Shown here piece by piece: positions 7,340 through 16,042 of a stretch of 64,000 nucleotides of DNA. Within the stretch, counting starts at the first letter, position 1, and each line of letters begins with the position of its first letter. The DNA is from Azorhizobium sp965227945. Its GTDB lineage: Bacteria > Pseudomonadota > Alphaproteobacteria > Rhizobiales > Xanthobacteraceae. The position numbers and the translations under genes are program-made. The stretch lies in contig CBDDGQ010000006.1 in NCBI GenBank assembly GCA_965227945.1, positions 1,860,001 to 1,924,000 of the forward strand, in the 5' to 3' direction. Below the pieces are notes generated by a model. That model was not told the DNA's origin, did no database searches, and was given only the letters and a program-made list of their open reading frames with translations.

Positions 7340-8983
7340 TCACCCCAGCAGCCGCTCCAGCGTCTCCAGCCGGTCCGCCTCCCGCGGCGGCTTGTCCCAC
7401 CTCAGCCGGGCCACACGGGGAAACCGCATCGCCACCCCCGACTTGTGACGCGGCGAACGCGCCAGCCCCTCGAAGGCGATCTCCAGCACCAGGCCTTCGT
7501 CCGGCTCGTGCGTCACCTCGCGCACCGGGCCGAAGCGATTGATGGTGGCGCGGCGCACGAACTTGTCGATCTCCAGAAGCTCCGCATCGGTGAAGCCGAA
7601 ATAGGCCTTGCCCACCGGCACCAGCACGTCGCCCTCCGGCCCCGCCGTCCACACCCCGAAGGTGTAGTCGGAATAAAAGGACGAGCGCTTGCCGTGGCCG
7701 CGCTGGGCATACATCAGCACCGCATCCACCGTGTGGGGATCGCGCTTCCATTTCCACCACGGCCCGGTGGGGCGGCCGGGCAGATAGGCGCTGTCCCAGC
7801 GCTTCAGCATCACCCCTTCCACCGCCGCCGCATCTTCCCCCGCACCGGCGGACGCCGGATCGGCGCGGGCAGCGGTGAGCGCGTCCCAGCTTTCGAACGG
7901 CACCAGCGGCGAGAGGTCCAGCCGGGCCAGGGCCGGAGGGGAGAGCGTCGCGGTGAGCGCCGCCAGCTGGGCGCGGCGCGCGGCGAAGGGCAGGGGGCGC
8001 AGGTCCTCGCCGTCCAAGACCAGGAGGTCATAGGCGCGGATGTGGGCGGGAAACTCCGCCAGCATCTTGGCCGTGACGGTCTTGCGGTTGAGCCGCTGCT
8101 GCAGAACGTTGAAGGACTGCACCCGCCCCTCCCGCAGCACCAGCAATTCGCCATCCAGCGCGCCGTCGAAGGGCAGCGCCGCGGCGAGATCGGGAAAGGC
8201 CGGGGAGATGTCCTCGCCGGTGCGGCTGTAGAGGCGCATCACCCGCACCCCGTCCGGTCCGGTGCCGGCCACCGCCTGCACGCGGATGCCATCCCATTTC
8301 CATTCGGCGGCAAAGTCCGCGGCCGGCAAGGTGGCGAGCGCCGCCTCGTCCAATGCATGGGCCAGCATCACCGGGCGGAACGGGGCGGGGTCGCGGGTTT
8401 CCGGCCGCGGCCCGCGCCCTTCCACCCAGGCGAACAATTCCCGATAGGGCATCTTCAGGCCGGGCCAGACCAGTTCCACCTCGTCGGGGGGGATGTCGCC
8501 CAGGCTCGCCACCGCCGTCTTGGCGAGGCGGGCGGAGGCGCCCACCCGCAGCGATCCGGTGATGAGCTTCAGCAGCGCCCAGCGGCCGGTGTCGTCCAGG
8601 CCGTCCAGCCAGGTGGCGAGCTGGGCGGGCAGGTCGCGCTTGGGCAGCGTCTCCAGCCCTTCGACGATCTCGGACAGGAAGGGGGGATGGTTGGCGGCCG
8701 GGCTGTCCGGCGGCACCGGCCACATGAGGGCGACGGTCTCCGACAGATCGCCCACATAATCATAGGAGAGGGCGAACAGCACCGGATCGGTGCGCTCCAT
8801 GATCAGCGCCCGCACCAGGCCGGGTTTGGCGTTGGTGAAGGAAAGCTGCCCGGTGAGCGCCGCCAGCGCCACCCCGCGCTCGGGGTCCGGCGTGGCGCGG
8901 AAATAGGCCGCCATCAGCCGGATCTTGGCATTGCGGCGCGGCTCATAGGAGAGGCGGTCGAGCAAAGCGGCGAAGCGGTTCAC
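7340..8983 (-). CDS. ATP-dependent DNA ligase (exonuclease-associated family)
   Basis: A 547-residue ATP-dependent DNA ligase. The adenylation motif I is EWKWDGIRV with the AMP-accepting lysine at 229. An N-terminal DNA-binding domain spans ~1-200, and the oligonucleotide-binding domain is C-terminal. Length and features match the bacterial ligase family that travels with a metallo-beta-lactamase-fold exonuclease, a DEXH helicase and a metallophosphoesterase, thought to act in DNA repair. GTG 8983 was chosen because it overlaps the stop of the exonuclease gene by 4 nt; the open frame extends further upstream only by reading through the exonuclease gene. Helicase and phosphoesterase genes are absent from the window. 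Confidence 0.9.
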   Translation of the reverse strand: MNRFAALLDRLSYEPRRNAKIRLMAAYFRATPDPERGVALAALTGQLSFTNAKPGLVRALIMERTDPVLFALSYDYVGDLSETVALMWPVPPDSPAANHPPFLSEIVEGLETLPKRDLPAQLATWLDGLDDTGRWALLKLITGSLRVGASARLAKTAVASLGDIPPDEVELVWPGLKMPYRELFAWVEGRGPRPETRDPAPFRPVMLAHALDEAALATLPAADFAAEWKWDGIRVQAVAGTGPDGVRVMRLYSRTGEDISPAFPDLAAALPFDGALDGELLVLREGRVQSFNVLQQRLNRKTVTAKMLAEFPAHIRAYDLLVLDGEDLRPLPFAARRAQLAALTATLSPPALARLDLSPLVPFESWDALTAARADPASAGAGEDAAAVEGVMLKRWDSAYLPGRPTGPWWKWKRDPHTVDAVLMYAQRGHGKRSSFYSDYTFGVWTAGPEGDVLVPVGKAYFGFTDAELLEIDKFVRRATINRFGPVREVTHEPDEGLVLEIAFEGLARSPRHKSGVAMRFPRVARLRWDKPPREADRLETLERLLG

Positions 8984-10236
8984 GCGGCACCCTCCGGGCG
9001 GCCCACGCCCACCGGCTTGCCCGGCCGACGCCGGGAGCGGGCGGGCTTGGCGGCCGGATCGGACAGGGGCGCCGCGGCCGGATCGGCGGCGGGATCGGAA
9101 ACGGGCGCCGCAGCCGGATCGGCGGGGTCGCCGAGGCGCATCCCCTCCGTCGCGGCGGCGGGGTCGGGTGCGGCGATCTCGACGGGGCGGTCGGCGGCGG
9201 TCTCGGGCGGGGCGGCCTCCGGCTCGGGGCCCTCGTCCTCTTCTGCATAGCCGACCATGTGAAGCGGCCGGGCCGCGAGGCCCCGCGTCTGGGCCCAATG
9301 GACCAATGCGTCCTCGCTGCCGTGTGTCACCCACAGCTGTTCACATTGCGTCGCGGCCACGGCTGCGGTCAGACCGTCCCAGTCCGCATGGTCGGAAACC
9401 ACCAATGGCAACTCGATGCCGCGCTGCCGGGCCCGCGCGCGCACCCGCATCCAGCCGGATGCGAACACGGTGTTGCAATCGGGGAATTTGCGGGTCCAAA
9501 CGTCGGTCAACGCGGATGGCGGGGCGATGACCATGGCCCCTGCCAGCTCCGCCTTGGGCACGCCGGCGACCGGCCGCAGGTCGCCCAACGGTATGCCGCG
9601 GCTCTCATAATAGGCGCTGATGCGCGTCAGGGCGCCGTGGAGATAGAGCGGGGCGTCGTATCCGCCCGCCCGCAGCAGTGCCATCATGCGCTGCGCCTTG
9701 CCCAGCGAATAGGCGCCAACCACATGAGATCGCTCGGGAAACAGCTGCGCGGAGGCGATCAGCTTGGCGGTCTCGGCGGTGGCGTTCGGGTGCCGGAACA
9801 CCGGCAGGCCGAAGGTGGCTTCCGAGATGAACACATGGCATCGCACCGGCTCGAACGGGGTGCAGGTGGGATCGCGGGCGTCCTTGTAGTCGCCCGAGGC
9901 CACGATGGTGAGCCCCTTCCAGCTCAAGGCAAACTGCGCCGACCCCAGCACATGACCGGCCGGATGGGCGGTGACCGTGACTCCGGAGATGTCGAGAGTC
10001 TGATGGTAATCAAGGGCTTGCGTCTCCCCCGCGAAGCCGGGCCCATAGCGCAGGGCCATGATGTCGAGGGTCTCGCGGGTGGCCAGCACCTGGCCGTGGC
10101 CGGCCCGGGCATGGTCGGAATGGCCATGGGTGATCAGCGCCCGCGGCACCGCGCGCACCGGGTCGATGTAGAAATCCCCCACCGGGGAATAGAGCCCTTG
10201 GGGGGCGGGGCAAAGAAGGTCTTCCGGCCGCATCAT
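8980..10236 (-). CDS. Ligase-associated DNA damage response exonuclease
   Basis: A 418-residue metallo-beta-lactamase/beta-CASP nuclease of the type found next to ATP-dependent DNA ligases. The metal-binding motif THGHSDH is at residues 36-42, and the N-terminus DLLCPAPQGLYSPVGDFYIDP is diagnostic for the family. The usual length is about 340 residues. Here ~75 extra C-terminal residues, rich in Asp-Pro-Ala and repeating units like SDPAADPAAAP, follow the normal end at HMVGYAEEDEG, finishing in a basic patch (SRRRPGKP). The tail may bind DNA or the ligase, or simply be disordered. The 4-nt overlap with the ligase gene implies coupled synthesis. Divergent from the methyltransferase gene at 10279. 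Confidence 0.9.
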   Translation of the reverse strand: MMRPEDLLCPAPQGLYSPVGDFYIDPVRAVPRALITHGHSDHARAGHGQVLATRETLDIMALRYGPGFAGETQALDYHQTLDISGVTVTAHPAGHVLGSAQFALSWKGLTIVASGDYKDARDPTCTPFEPVRCHVFISEATFGLPVFRHPNATAETAKLIASAQLFPERSHVVGAYSLGKAQRMMALLRAGGYDAPLYLHGALTRISAYYESRGIPLGDLRPVAGVPKAELAGAMVIAPPSALTDVWTRKFPDCNTVFASGWMRVRARARQRGIELPLVVSDHADWDGLTAAVAATQCEQLWVTHGSEDALVHWAQTRGLAARPLHMVGYAEEDEGPEPEAAPPETAADRPVEIAAPDPAAATEGMRLGDPADPAAAPVSDPAADPAAAPLSDPAAKPARSRRRPGKPVGVGRPEGAA

Positions 10237-10278
10237 AGAGGGCTATATGGGGGCGAACCCCTTGTCCCGCGAGGCCCC

Positions 10279-11235
10279 GTGGCGCCCCTTCCTCCGATCC
10301 AGGCCTTCCGCGCCACCTCCGGCGATCCCGCCCTCGACCGCCGCCTCGACTGGGCCCGCGCCGACCTGGAGGCGGGCGACGCGGCGGCCGCCGCCGAGCT
10401 GATGGCGGATACCGTTGAGCAGGCGCCAGGCTTTGCCGCGGCTTGGTTTCTGCTGGGGGAGGCGCGGGTGGCGGCGGGCGATCCGGCGGGGGCGGTGGCC
10501 GCCTTCCAGGCGGTGCGGGAGCTGGATGCCGCCGACCCGCTGGGCGCCGGTCTGCGGCTGGCGCAGATGGGGGCGGGGCCGGCGGAGGGGGCCATGTCGC
10601 CGGAGTTCGTGCGCACCCTGTTCGACCAATATGCCCCCCGCTTCGACCAGGCGCTGCGGGAGAATCTGGCCTATCGCGGGCCGGAAGTGCTGGCGGCGGC
10701 GGTGAGCGCGGCGTGCACCAACCTTGGCCGTCCGGGCCGGTTCGGTCGGGCGCTGGACCTGGGGTGCGGCACCGGACTCACCGCGCCGCTGTTCAAGCCG
10801 ATGGTGGATGGGCTTGAGGGGGTTGATCTTTCGCCTGCCATGGTCGAGCGGGCGCGGGCGCTGGGGCTCTATGATGGGCTGGCCGTCGGAGAGATGGCGG
10901 CGGCCCTTGCGGCCGTGCCGCCGGCCAGCCTGGATCTCGTTCTGGCCGCCGATGCGCTGTGCTATGTCGGCGATCTGGCGCCCGTGTTCCGGGCCGCCGC
11001 GACCGCGCTGGCGCCTGCGGGCCTGTGGGCGTTCACGGTGGAAACCCATGATGGCGCAGGTTTTTTTCTGCGCGAGACGCTGCGCTATGCACACAGCGCC
11101 GAGCTGCTGCGGCAGCTGGCGGCGGAGGCCGGGCTCCGCGTGCATCTGCTGGAGGCCCGCTCCACGCGGACGGAGAAAGGCGTGCCGGTGGCGGGCCTGG
11201 TGGCGGTGCTGGGCCGAGCTGAGGCTGGCGCCTAA
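10279..11235 (+). CDS. TPR-containing SAM-dependent methyltransferase
   Basis: A 318-residue protein. The N-terminal ~110 residues contain TPR-like helices (RADLEAGDAAAAAELMADTV, then LGEARVAAGDPAGAVAAFQAV). The rest is a class I methyltransferase with the SAM-binding motif RALDLGCGTGLTAP, the acidic strand LEGVDLSPAMVERA, and the LVLAADALCYVGDL motif IV region. GTG 10279 was chosen, with GAGG upstream, because the longer open frame runs antisense through the exonuclease gene. This architecture resembles TPR methyltransferases with unknown small-molecule or protein targets. It is divergent from the repair pair but not evidently linked to it. Confidence 0.85.
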   Translation: MAPLPPIQAFRATSGDPALDRRLDWARADLEAGDAAAAAELMADTVEQAPGFAAAWFLLGEARVAAGDPAGAVAAFQAVRELDAADPLGAGLRLAQMGAGPAEGAMSPEFVRTLFDQYAPRFDQALRENLAYRGPEVLAAAVSAACTNLGRPGRFGRALDLGCGTGLTAPLFKPMVDGLEGVDLSPAMVERARALGLYDGLAVGEMAAALAAVPPASLDLVLAADALCYVGDLAPVFRAAATALAPAGLWAFTVETHDGAGFFLRETLRYAHSAELLRQLAAEAGLRVHLLEARSTRTEKGVPVAGLVAVLGRAEAGA

Positions 11236-11257
11236 GTCTTTGGTCCGAAACGGCGCC

Positions 11258-11764
11258 TCACGCGATTTGAAGCGAGAACGGTTCGCCCTCGAAGGCATCC
11301 TTGCCGCGGCCGATGGCGGCGATGGCGGCGATCATCCGCCCGTCCCGGCGCAAGGCGGCATCGGCCAGCGCGACGATGCGGGCATTGGGCGTGGCGCTGG
11401 GCGAGGCCGCCCGCAGCCGCTGCGCCAGATCCGCCTCGCTATGGTCCGGCAACAGCGCGCAAAGCGCGGTGAAGGCGGCGGCGGTGGAGCGGGAGATGCC
11501 CGCATAGCAATGGATCACCAGCGGCGCCTCGCGCGGCCAAGTCTCTACGAATTCAAGGAATTCGGTCATGTGTCCCGAGCCGGGCGCCACCAGGCCCTCC
11601 ACCTCGTCGACGATGTCGTTCATGCCCAGAAACAGGTGGTTGGTGGGGTCCACATTGCTGGGGCGGGTGACGGCGGTGCCGCCATTGATGAGGGTGATGA
11701 CATGCCGGGCGCCGGAGCGCTCCACGGTCTCATGCAGGCGGGCGAGGGAGCACACGTAGATCAT
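11258..11764 (-). CDS. Tyrosine phosphatase family protein
   Basis: A 168-residue dual-specificity/tyrosine-phosphatase fold protein. The P-loop is HCYAGISRS, with catalytic Cys86 and Arg92 in the CX5R pattern. An upstream Asp in the NDIVDE segment near residue 50 could be the general acid. The gene's ATG overlaps the stop of the preceding HD-hydrolase gene (ATGA at 11761-11764), so the two form a translationally coupled pair. The substrate is unknown; a phosphotyrosine protein, nucleotide or phosphoinositide-like compound are all possible. The downstream end is convergent with the methyltransferase gene. Confidence 0.85.
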   Translation of the reverse strand: MIYVCSLARLHETVERSGARHVITLINGGTAVTRPSNVDPTNHLFLGMNDIVDEVEGLVAPGSGHMTEFLEFVETWPREAPLVIHCYAGISRSTAAAFTALCALLPDHSEADLAQRLRAASPSATPNARIVALADAALRRDGRMIAAIAAIGRGKDAFEGEPFSLQIA

Positions 11765-12402
11765 CGGGCAAGCTCCTCGAACCGCGCGAGAAAACGGGTC
11801 TTGGCCTCGTCCGCGCGCCAGGGTCTGAGATAAGCCTTCTGGGTGGCCGCGTCGAGACGGATCGGGCGTCCGAAATATTTCTGCGCCTCGGAGGCGGAAA
11901 ATCCGGCGAGGTGGGTCGCCTCCAGATAAGCGGCGGAGCGGTCGGCGGCCTTGACCACCTTGACCAGCGCCTCCGGCCAGCGCGGCGGCAGGCCGAAGCG
12001 CAGGCTGATGGCCGCCAGAAGCCGCGCCTCCACCGCCTTGTAGTCGCCGCCGATCATGGCCTTGAAGGGCGAGATCATGTCGCCGATCACATATTCGGGG
12101 GCATCGTGCAGCAACACCGCGAGGCGCCAGCCGCGATCGAGATCATGGCTGGCGGACTTGGCCAGGCGTTCCACCAGCAGGGAATGCTGGGCCACGGAGA
12201 AGATGTCGTCGCCATGGGTCTGCCCGTTCCAGCGCGCGACGCGGGCCAGGCCATGGGCGATGTCCTCGATCTCGATGTCCAGTGGCGAGGGGTCGAGAAG
12301 GTCGAGCCGCCGCCCGGAGAGCATGCGCTGCCAGGCCCGCGGGGCTGCGGGGGCCTTCGGAGCGGGGTTCGGGACAGGCTGGGGGGCGGGCGGGGTGGTC
12401 AC
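11761..12402 (-). CDS. HD-domain phosphohydrolase (YfbR-like)
   Basis: A 213-residue HD-superfamily protein. The signature is SVAQHSLLVERLA (first His), LLHDAPEYVIGDM (the HD doublet), and a later Asp in KAADRSAAYLEA, the set used by YfbR-like 5'-nucleotidases to bind a divalent metal. Start GTG 12402 gives a short Pro-rich leader before RMLSGRRLDLLDPSPLDIEIEDIA. It is the first gene of a two-gene unit with the tyrosine phosphatase. Nucleotide or dNMP hydrolysis is a family-based guess. It is divergent from the Nudix gene, leaving ~80 bp for both promoters. Confidence 0.85.
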   Translation of the reverse strand: MTTPPAPQPVPNPAPKAPAAPRAWQRMLSGRRLDLLDPSPLDIEIEDIAHGLARVARWNGQTHGDDIFSVAQHSLLVERLAKSASHDLDRGWRLAVLLHDAPEYVIGDMISPFKAMIGGDYKAVEARLLAAISLRFGLPPRWPEALVKVVKAADRSAAYLEATHLAGFSASEAQKYFGRPIRLDAATQKAYLRPWRADEAKTRFLARFEELAR

Positions 12403-12483
12403 GAATCGCGTGCTCCAGTGGAGCCGCAAGGGTAAGGTTGCGGCCTCCGCCCGCAAGCCGGCACCCGCAACGGCAGGATCCCC

Positions 12484-12924
12484 ATGACCGCGCCCGTCCG
12501 TCCCACCCTTGCCGCCAGCGCCGCGGTGTTCCGCGGTCCGTTGGTGCTGCTGGCGCGCCGGGGGCGCGGCCCCGGCCTCGGCCTGTGGAGCCTGCCGGGC
12601 GGGCGGGTGGAGCCGGGCGAGACTGTGGCGGAAGCCGCAGCTCGGGAAGTGCAGGAAGAGGTGGGGGTCGCCGCCGACATCATCGGCCTGGCGGCGGCCC
12701 GCGACATCATCGTTCGGGACACGAGCGGGACGCTGACGGCGCATTTCGTGGTGCTGGCCCATGCCGCCCGCTGGCGCGGCGGCGAGCCGATGCCGGGCGA
12801 GGAAGCGCTGGAGGTGGGCTGGTTCCTGCCGGAAGCGGTGTCCGGGCTCTCCGCCACCGAGGGGCTGGCCGACGTGGTGGCGGCAGCAGCGCGCCTTCTG
12901 GCCGACGCCGCCGCGCGGTCATGA
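12484..12924 (+). CDS. Nudix hydrolase
   Basis: A 146-residue protein with a complete Nudix box at residues 40-62: it begins GRVEPGETVAEAAAREV and ends QEEVGV, holding all the conserved Gly, Glu and Arg positions that bind Mg and hydrolyse nucleoside diphosphate-X bonds. The N-terminal RPTLAASAAVFRGPLVLLARR and LWSLPGG strands are typical. The branch resembles ADP-ribose or MutT-like 'housecleaning' enzymes, but the substrate cannot be set from the sequence. ATG 12484 follows a weak GGATCCCC leader. The next gene starts 44 bp downstream and may share its transcript. Confidence 0.88.
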   Translation: MTAPVRPTLAASAAVFRGPLVLLARRGRGPGLGLWSLPGGRVEPGETVAEAAAREVQEEVGVAADIIGLAAARDIIVRDTSGTLTAHFVVLAHAARWRGGEPMPGEEALEVGWFLPEAVSGLSATEGLADVVAAAARLLADAAARS

Positions 12925-12968
12925 TCTTCCCCTTGACGGGGGCCCGCCGCAGCGGCACCACAAGGGCC

Positions 12969-13367
12969 ATGCGCCGCCTTCTCTCCCTCTCCTTTGCCCT
13001 GGCAGTGACCTGCGCCCTCGGGGGGCCGGGGGCCGTGGCAGCGCCGGCCGAGGGCTCGACGCCTCCCTATGAGGGCGACCTGATGAAGATCGCCGAACTG
13101 CTGGGTGCGCTGCATTATCTGCGGCCGCTCTGCGGGGCCGCAGACGAGGCGCAGCGCTGGCGCACCGAGATGCAGACGCTGCTGGATGCGGAGCAGCCCT
13201 CCGAGGCCCGGAAGGGCAAACTGGTGGCCGCCTTCAATGCCGGCTATTCCAGCTATGCCACGGTCTATCGCACCTGCACGCCGGCCGCCGTGCTTGCGGT
13301 CCAACGCCAGATGGAGGAGGGCGCCAAGCTCTCTCACGACATCGTGGTCCGCTTCGGCGGCAACTGA
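12969..13367 (+). CDS. TIGR02301 family exported protein
   Basis: A 132-residue protein with a cleavable signal peptide (RRLLSLSFALAVTCALGGPGAVAAP). The mature helical domain starts DLMKIAELLGALHYLRPLCG and contains ETYSS-like GYSSYATVYRTCTPAA, the pattern of the TIGR02301 family found in Hyphomicrobiales. Two cysteines (LCGA and RTCT) may form a periplasmic disulfide. Function is unknown. ATG 12969 was chosen because it starts the signal peptide; the open frame extends far upstream, antisense to the HD gene, without sense. It follows the Nudix gene closely. Confidence 0.82.
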   Translation: MRRLLSLSFALAVTCALGGPGAVAAPAEGSTPPYEGDLMKIAELLGALHYLRPLCGAADEAQRWRTEMQTLLDAEQPSEARKGKLVAAFNAGYSSYATVYRTCTPAAVLAVQRQMEEGAKLSHDIVVRFGGN

Positions 13368-13467
13368 AGCAGCGGTTAACCTTTCGTTCAGAACTTCCGC
13401 GACGGGCCGCTGCGGCGTGCTAATTCTTCACCGTCGCCCTATGGGGGGAGCGACGCGGAGGTTGATC

Positions 13468-13740
13468 TTGTCCAGCACGTCCAATTTCGCCTCGCGCCCG
13501 CTCGAAGTGTTGGAGCCTGCCACCGACGAGCGGCATGTGGCTCTGTCCTATCTGGACGATGCCTGGACGGAAGCCTTGCGCGACGGTCTCGATGAGGATT
13601 GCCTGGTGCAGGCGGCGCTGTTCAGCGCCCTGCGCACCCTGGTGGAGACCTATGGCGAGGAACCCTGCGCCGCTTATGTGGAAAGCTTGGCGACCCGCGT
13701 GCGGGCCGGGGAATACACCTTGATCGGCCAGCGCCAATAG
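13468..13740 (+). CDS. Conserved hypothetical protein, ~90 residues
   Basis: A small acidic protein not assigned to a named family. The core reads RPLEVLEPATDERHVALSYLD, then AWTEALRDGLDEDCLVQAALFSALRTLVETYGEE and ends RVRAGEYTLI. It looks like an all-helical cytoplasmic protein with no membrane segment or signal. The TTG at 13468 is preferred because GGAGG (13457-13461) sits 6 nt upstream; TTG 13462 or ATG 13441 would add 2 or 9 residues. It stands alone between the TIGR02301 gene and the convergent dihydroorotase gene. Codon use agrees with its neighbours, so it is probably real. Confidence 0.65.
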   Translation: MSSTSNFASRPLEVLEPATDERHVALSYLDDAWTEALRDGLDEDCLVQAALFSALRTLVETYGEEPCAAYVESLATRVRAGEYTLIGQRQ

Positions 13741-13788
13741 GCGCCGGCGTCTCAAAGCGGCGACACCCGGCGCGAGGCCGGGGCGGGC

Positions 13789-15126
13789 TCAGTCGTGCGG
13801 CAGCGTCTCCAGGAAGCTGATGGCCGCGCCGGTGGCGGGGGTGGTCAATTCGCCTTCCCACATCACCTTGCGGCCGCGCACGAAGGTGCCCACGGGCCAG
13901 CCGGTGACCTCCACCCCATCATAAGGCGTCCATTTGGCGCGCGAGGCGATCCAGTCCTTGGTGATGGTGGCGCGGCGCTTCAGATCGACCACGGTGAAGT
14001 CCGCATCGTAGCCGGCAACGATGCGACCTTTGCGCGCAATATTAAACAGGCGGGCGGGTCCGGCGCTGGTCAGATCGACCAAACGCAGCAGCGACAGCCG
14101 CCCGTTGGCCACGTGGTCCAGCATCAGCGGAACCAGGGTCTGCACCCCGGTCATGCCCGACGGGCTGTCCGGATAGGGCTTGGCTTTTTCCTCCAGCGTG
14201 TGTGGGGCGTGATCGGAGCCGAGCACGTCCACGATGCCCACCGACAGCGCCCGCCACAGGGCGTCGCGATGGCGGGCATCGCGCACCGGGGGGTTCATCT
14301 GGGCGAGCGTCCCGAGGCGCTCGTAGCACTCCGGCGCGGTCATGGTGAGGTGGTGTGGGGTCGCTTCCACCGAGGCCACGTCGCGGGCATCCGCCAGGAA
14401 ATCCATCTCTTCCGCGCTGGTCACATGCAGCACATGCACCCGCGCGCCCACCTGCCGGGCCAGCGTCACGAGACGTCGCGTGGCGGTCAACGCCGCCACT
14501 TCATCGCGCCACACCGGATGCGACGAGGCATCGCCCGGCACCCGCAAAGGCTTGCGCTCATTGAGCCGCGGCTCGTCTTCGCAATGGAAGGCGGCGCGGC
14601 GGCGGATGACTTTGAGGATTTCGCGCACTCCCAGATCGTCCGCCACCAGCAGCGAGCCGGTGGACGAGCCGATGAACACCTTGATGCCGGCGGCGCCGGG
14701 CAGGCGCTCCAGCTCGGGCAGGTCGCGCACATTGTCGTGGGTGCCGCCCACATAGAAGGCGAAGTCGCAATGCATGCGGTTGGTCCCGCGGCGGATCTTG
14801 TCCTCCAGGGCGGCGGCATCGGTGGTCTGGGGATTGGTGTTCGGCATCTCGAACACGCCCGTCACCCCGCCCATGACGGCGGCCAGGGAGCCGGTTTCCA
14901 GGTCTTCCTTCTGCTCCAGGCCGGGCTCGCGGAAATGCACCTGGGTGTCGATGACGCCGGGCAGAATGTGCAGGCCGGTGGCGTCCACCACCTCGCCGGC
15001 GCTGGCGCTGCCGAGGGCGCCGATCGCCCGGATGCGCCCGTCGCGCACCCCGATGTCGCGCAGGCCCACGCCATCCGGCGTTACCACGTGGCCGCCCTTG
15101 AGTATAAGATCGAAGGTCTCAGCCAT
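13789..15126 (-). CDS. pyrC: Dihydroorotase-family amidohydrolase
   Basis: A 445-residue amidohydrolase of the class I dihydroorotase type (pyrimidine synthesis, carbamoyl-aspartate/dihydroorotate step). The metal-binding residues seen are His64 in DTQVHFREPG, the probable carboxylated Lys in AGIKVFIGSSTG, His in AAFHCEDE, His in VLHVTSAEE and the catalytic Asp in LGSDHAPH. The first His of the usual HxH motif is Gln62, which recurs in related alphaproteobacterial proteins as I recall them but is worth noting. The substrate-binding NTNP segment is present (FEMPNTNPQTT). Start ATG 15126 was chosen, not the longer frame. The gene is divergent from ygfZ, with 73 bp between. Confidence 0.85.
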   Translation of the reverse strand: MAETFDLILKGGHVVTPDGVGLRDIGVRDGRIRAIGALGSASAGEVVDATGLHILPGVIDTQVHFREPGLEQKEDLETGSLAAVMGGVTGVFEMPNTNPQTTDAAALEDKIRRGTNRMHCDFAFYVGGTHDNVRDLPELERLPGAAGIKVFIGSSTGSLLVADDLGVREILKVIRRRAAFHCEDEPRLNERKPLRVPGDASSHPVWRDEVAALTATRRLVTLARQVGARVHVLHVTSAEEMDFLADARDVASVEATPHHLTMTAPECYERLGTLAQMNPPVRDARHRDALWRALSVGIVDVLGSDHAPHTLEEKAKPYPDSPSGMTGVQTLVPLMLDHVANGRLSLLRLVDLTSAGPARLFNIARKGRIVAGYDADFTVVDLKRRATITKDWIASRAKWTPYDGVEVTGWPVGTFVRGRKVMWEGELTTPATGAAISFLETLPHD

Positions 15127-15199
15127 GGCGGGTTCTCGCTCGTGAAGGGGACGTGCCGGGGCTTTAAGTCTCTCGGAGGCTTCTGACAAGGAGACCGCC

Positions 15200-16042
15200 A
15201 TGCCGATTGTTCATCTTGCCGATCGCGCCCTGCTGACCGTCAGCGGATCGGACGCCCGCCATTTTCTGCACAATGTTGTCACCTGCAACGTGAAGACCCT
15301 GGTCGCAGGCGGGGCCCGATATGGTGCCCTGTTGATGCCGCAGGGGAAGATCATCAGCGACTTCCTCATCTACGCCCCGGCTGAGACGCCGGACAGCTTC
15401 CTGCTGGATGCCCCCGCCGCCGTGGCGCCGGACCTGCTGAAGCGGCTGACCATGTATCGCCTGCGCTCGAAGGTGGAGTTTGCCGCGGCGGACGATCTCG
15501 CCGTCGCCGCCGCCTGGGACGGGGAGGAGATCGCCGGCGTCGAGGCGTTCGTGGATCCGCGCCTGGAGGCGCTGGGCGCCCGCCTGGTGCTGCCGAAGGC
15601 GCAGGCCGAATCGCTGGCTGTCGATGGCGAGGCCTATGCCGCCCATCGCATCGCCTTGGGCATCCCCCAGGGTGGCGCCGACTTCATCTATGGCGATGCC
15701 TTTCCCCATGAGGCCGACATGGACCAGTTGGGCGGGGTGGACTTCAAGAAGGGCTGCTATATCGGCCAGGAAGTGGTCTCGCGCACCCAGCATCGCGGCA
15801 TCGCCCGCACCCGCGCCGTGGAGGCTCTGTTCGACTCCGCACCCGAGGCCGGTTCGGAGATCCGCGCCGGGGAGAAGACCGTCGGGCGCATCGGCTCCTC
15901 CACCCGCGGGCAGGGCATCGCTCTGGTGCGGCTGGATCGCGCGGCGGAGGCCAAGGCCGGCGGCCTGCCCCTGGTGGCGGGGGGCGTCGAGGTCACCTTG
16001 AAGCGGCCCGATTGGGCGACCTTCAACATGGACGGTGTGTGA
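15200..16042 (+). CDS. ygfZ: Folate-binding protein YgfZ (GcvT-like)
   Basis: A 280-residue GcvT-fold protein needed for iron-sulfur cluster assembly or repair. The diagnostic motif KKGCYIGQEVVSR with the conserved Cys is present around residue 190. The N-terminal SGSDARHFLHNVVTCNV and PQGKIISDFLIY strands match the family, as does the length. Its stop overlaps the following tag start by 4 nt (GTGA at 16039-16042), so the two are co-translated. ATG 15200 has AAGGAGA nearby as ribosome binding site. Confidence 0.92.
   Translation: MPIVHLADRALLTVSGSDARHFLHNVVTCNVKTLVAGGARYGALLMPQGKIISDFLIYAPAETPDSFLLDAPAAVAPDLLKRLTMYRLRSKVEFAAADDLAVAAAWDGEEIAGVEAFVDPRLEALGARLVLPKAQAESLAVDGEAYAAHRIALGIPQGGADFIYGDAFPHEADMDQLGGVDFKKGCYIGQEVVSRTQHRGIARTRAVEALFDSAPEAGSEIRAGEKTVGRIGSSTRGQGIALVRLDRAAEAKAGGLPLVAGGVEVTLKRPDWATFNMDGV

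Noticed and set aside
9259..10278. N-terminal extension of the TPR-methyltransferase by ~340 codons
   Set aside because: It runs antisense through the exonuclease gene and matches no family; GTG 10279 with GAGG upstream is the better start.
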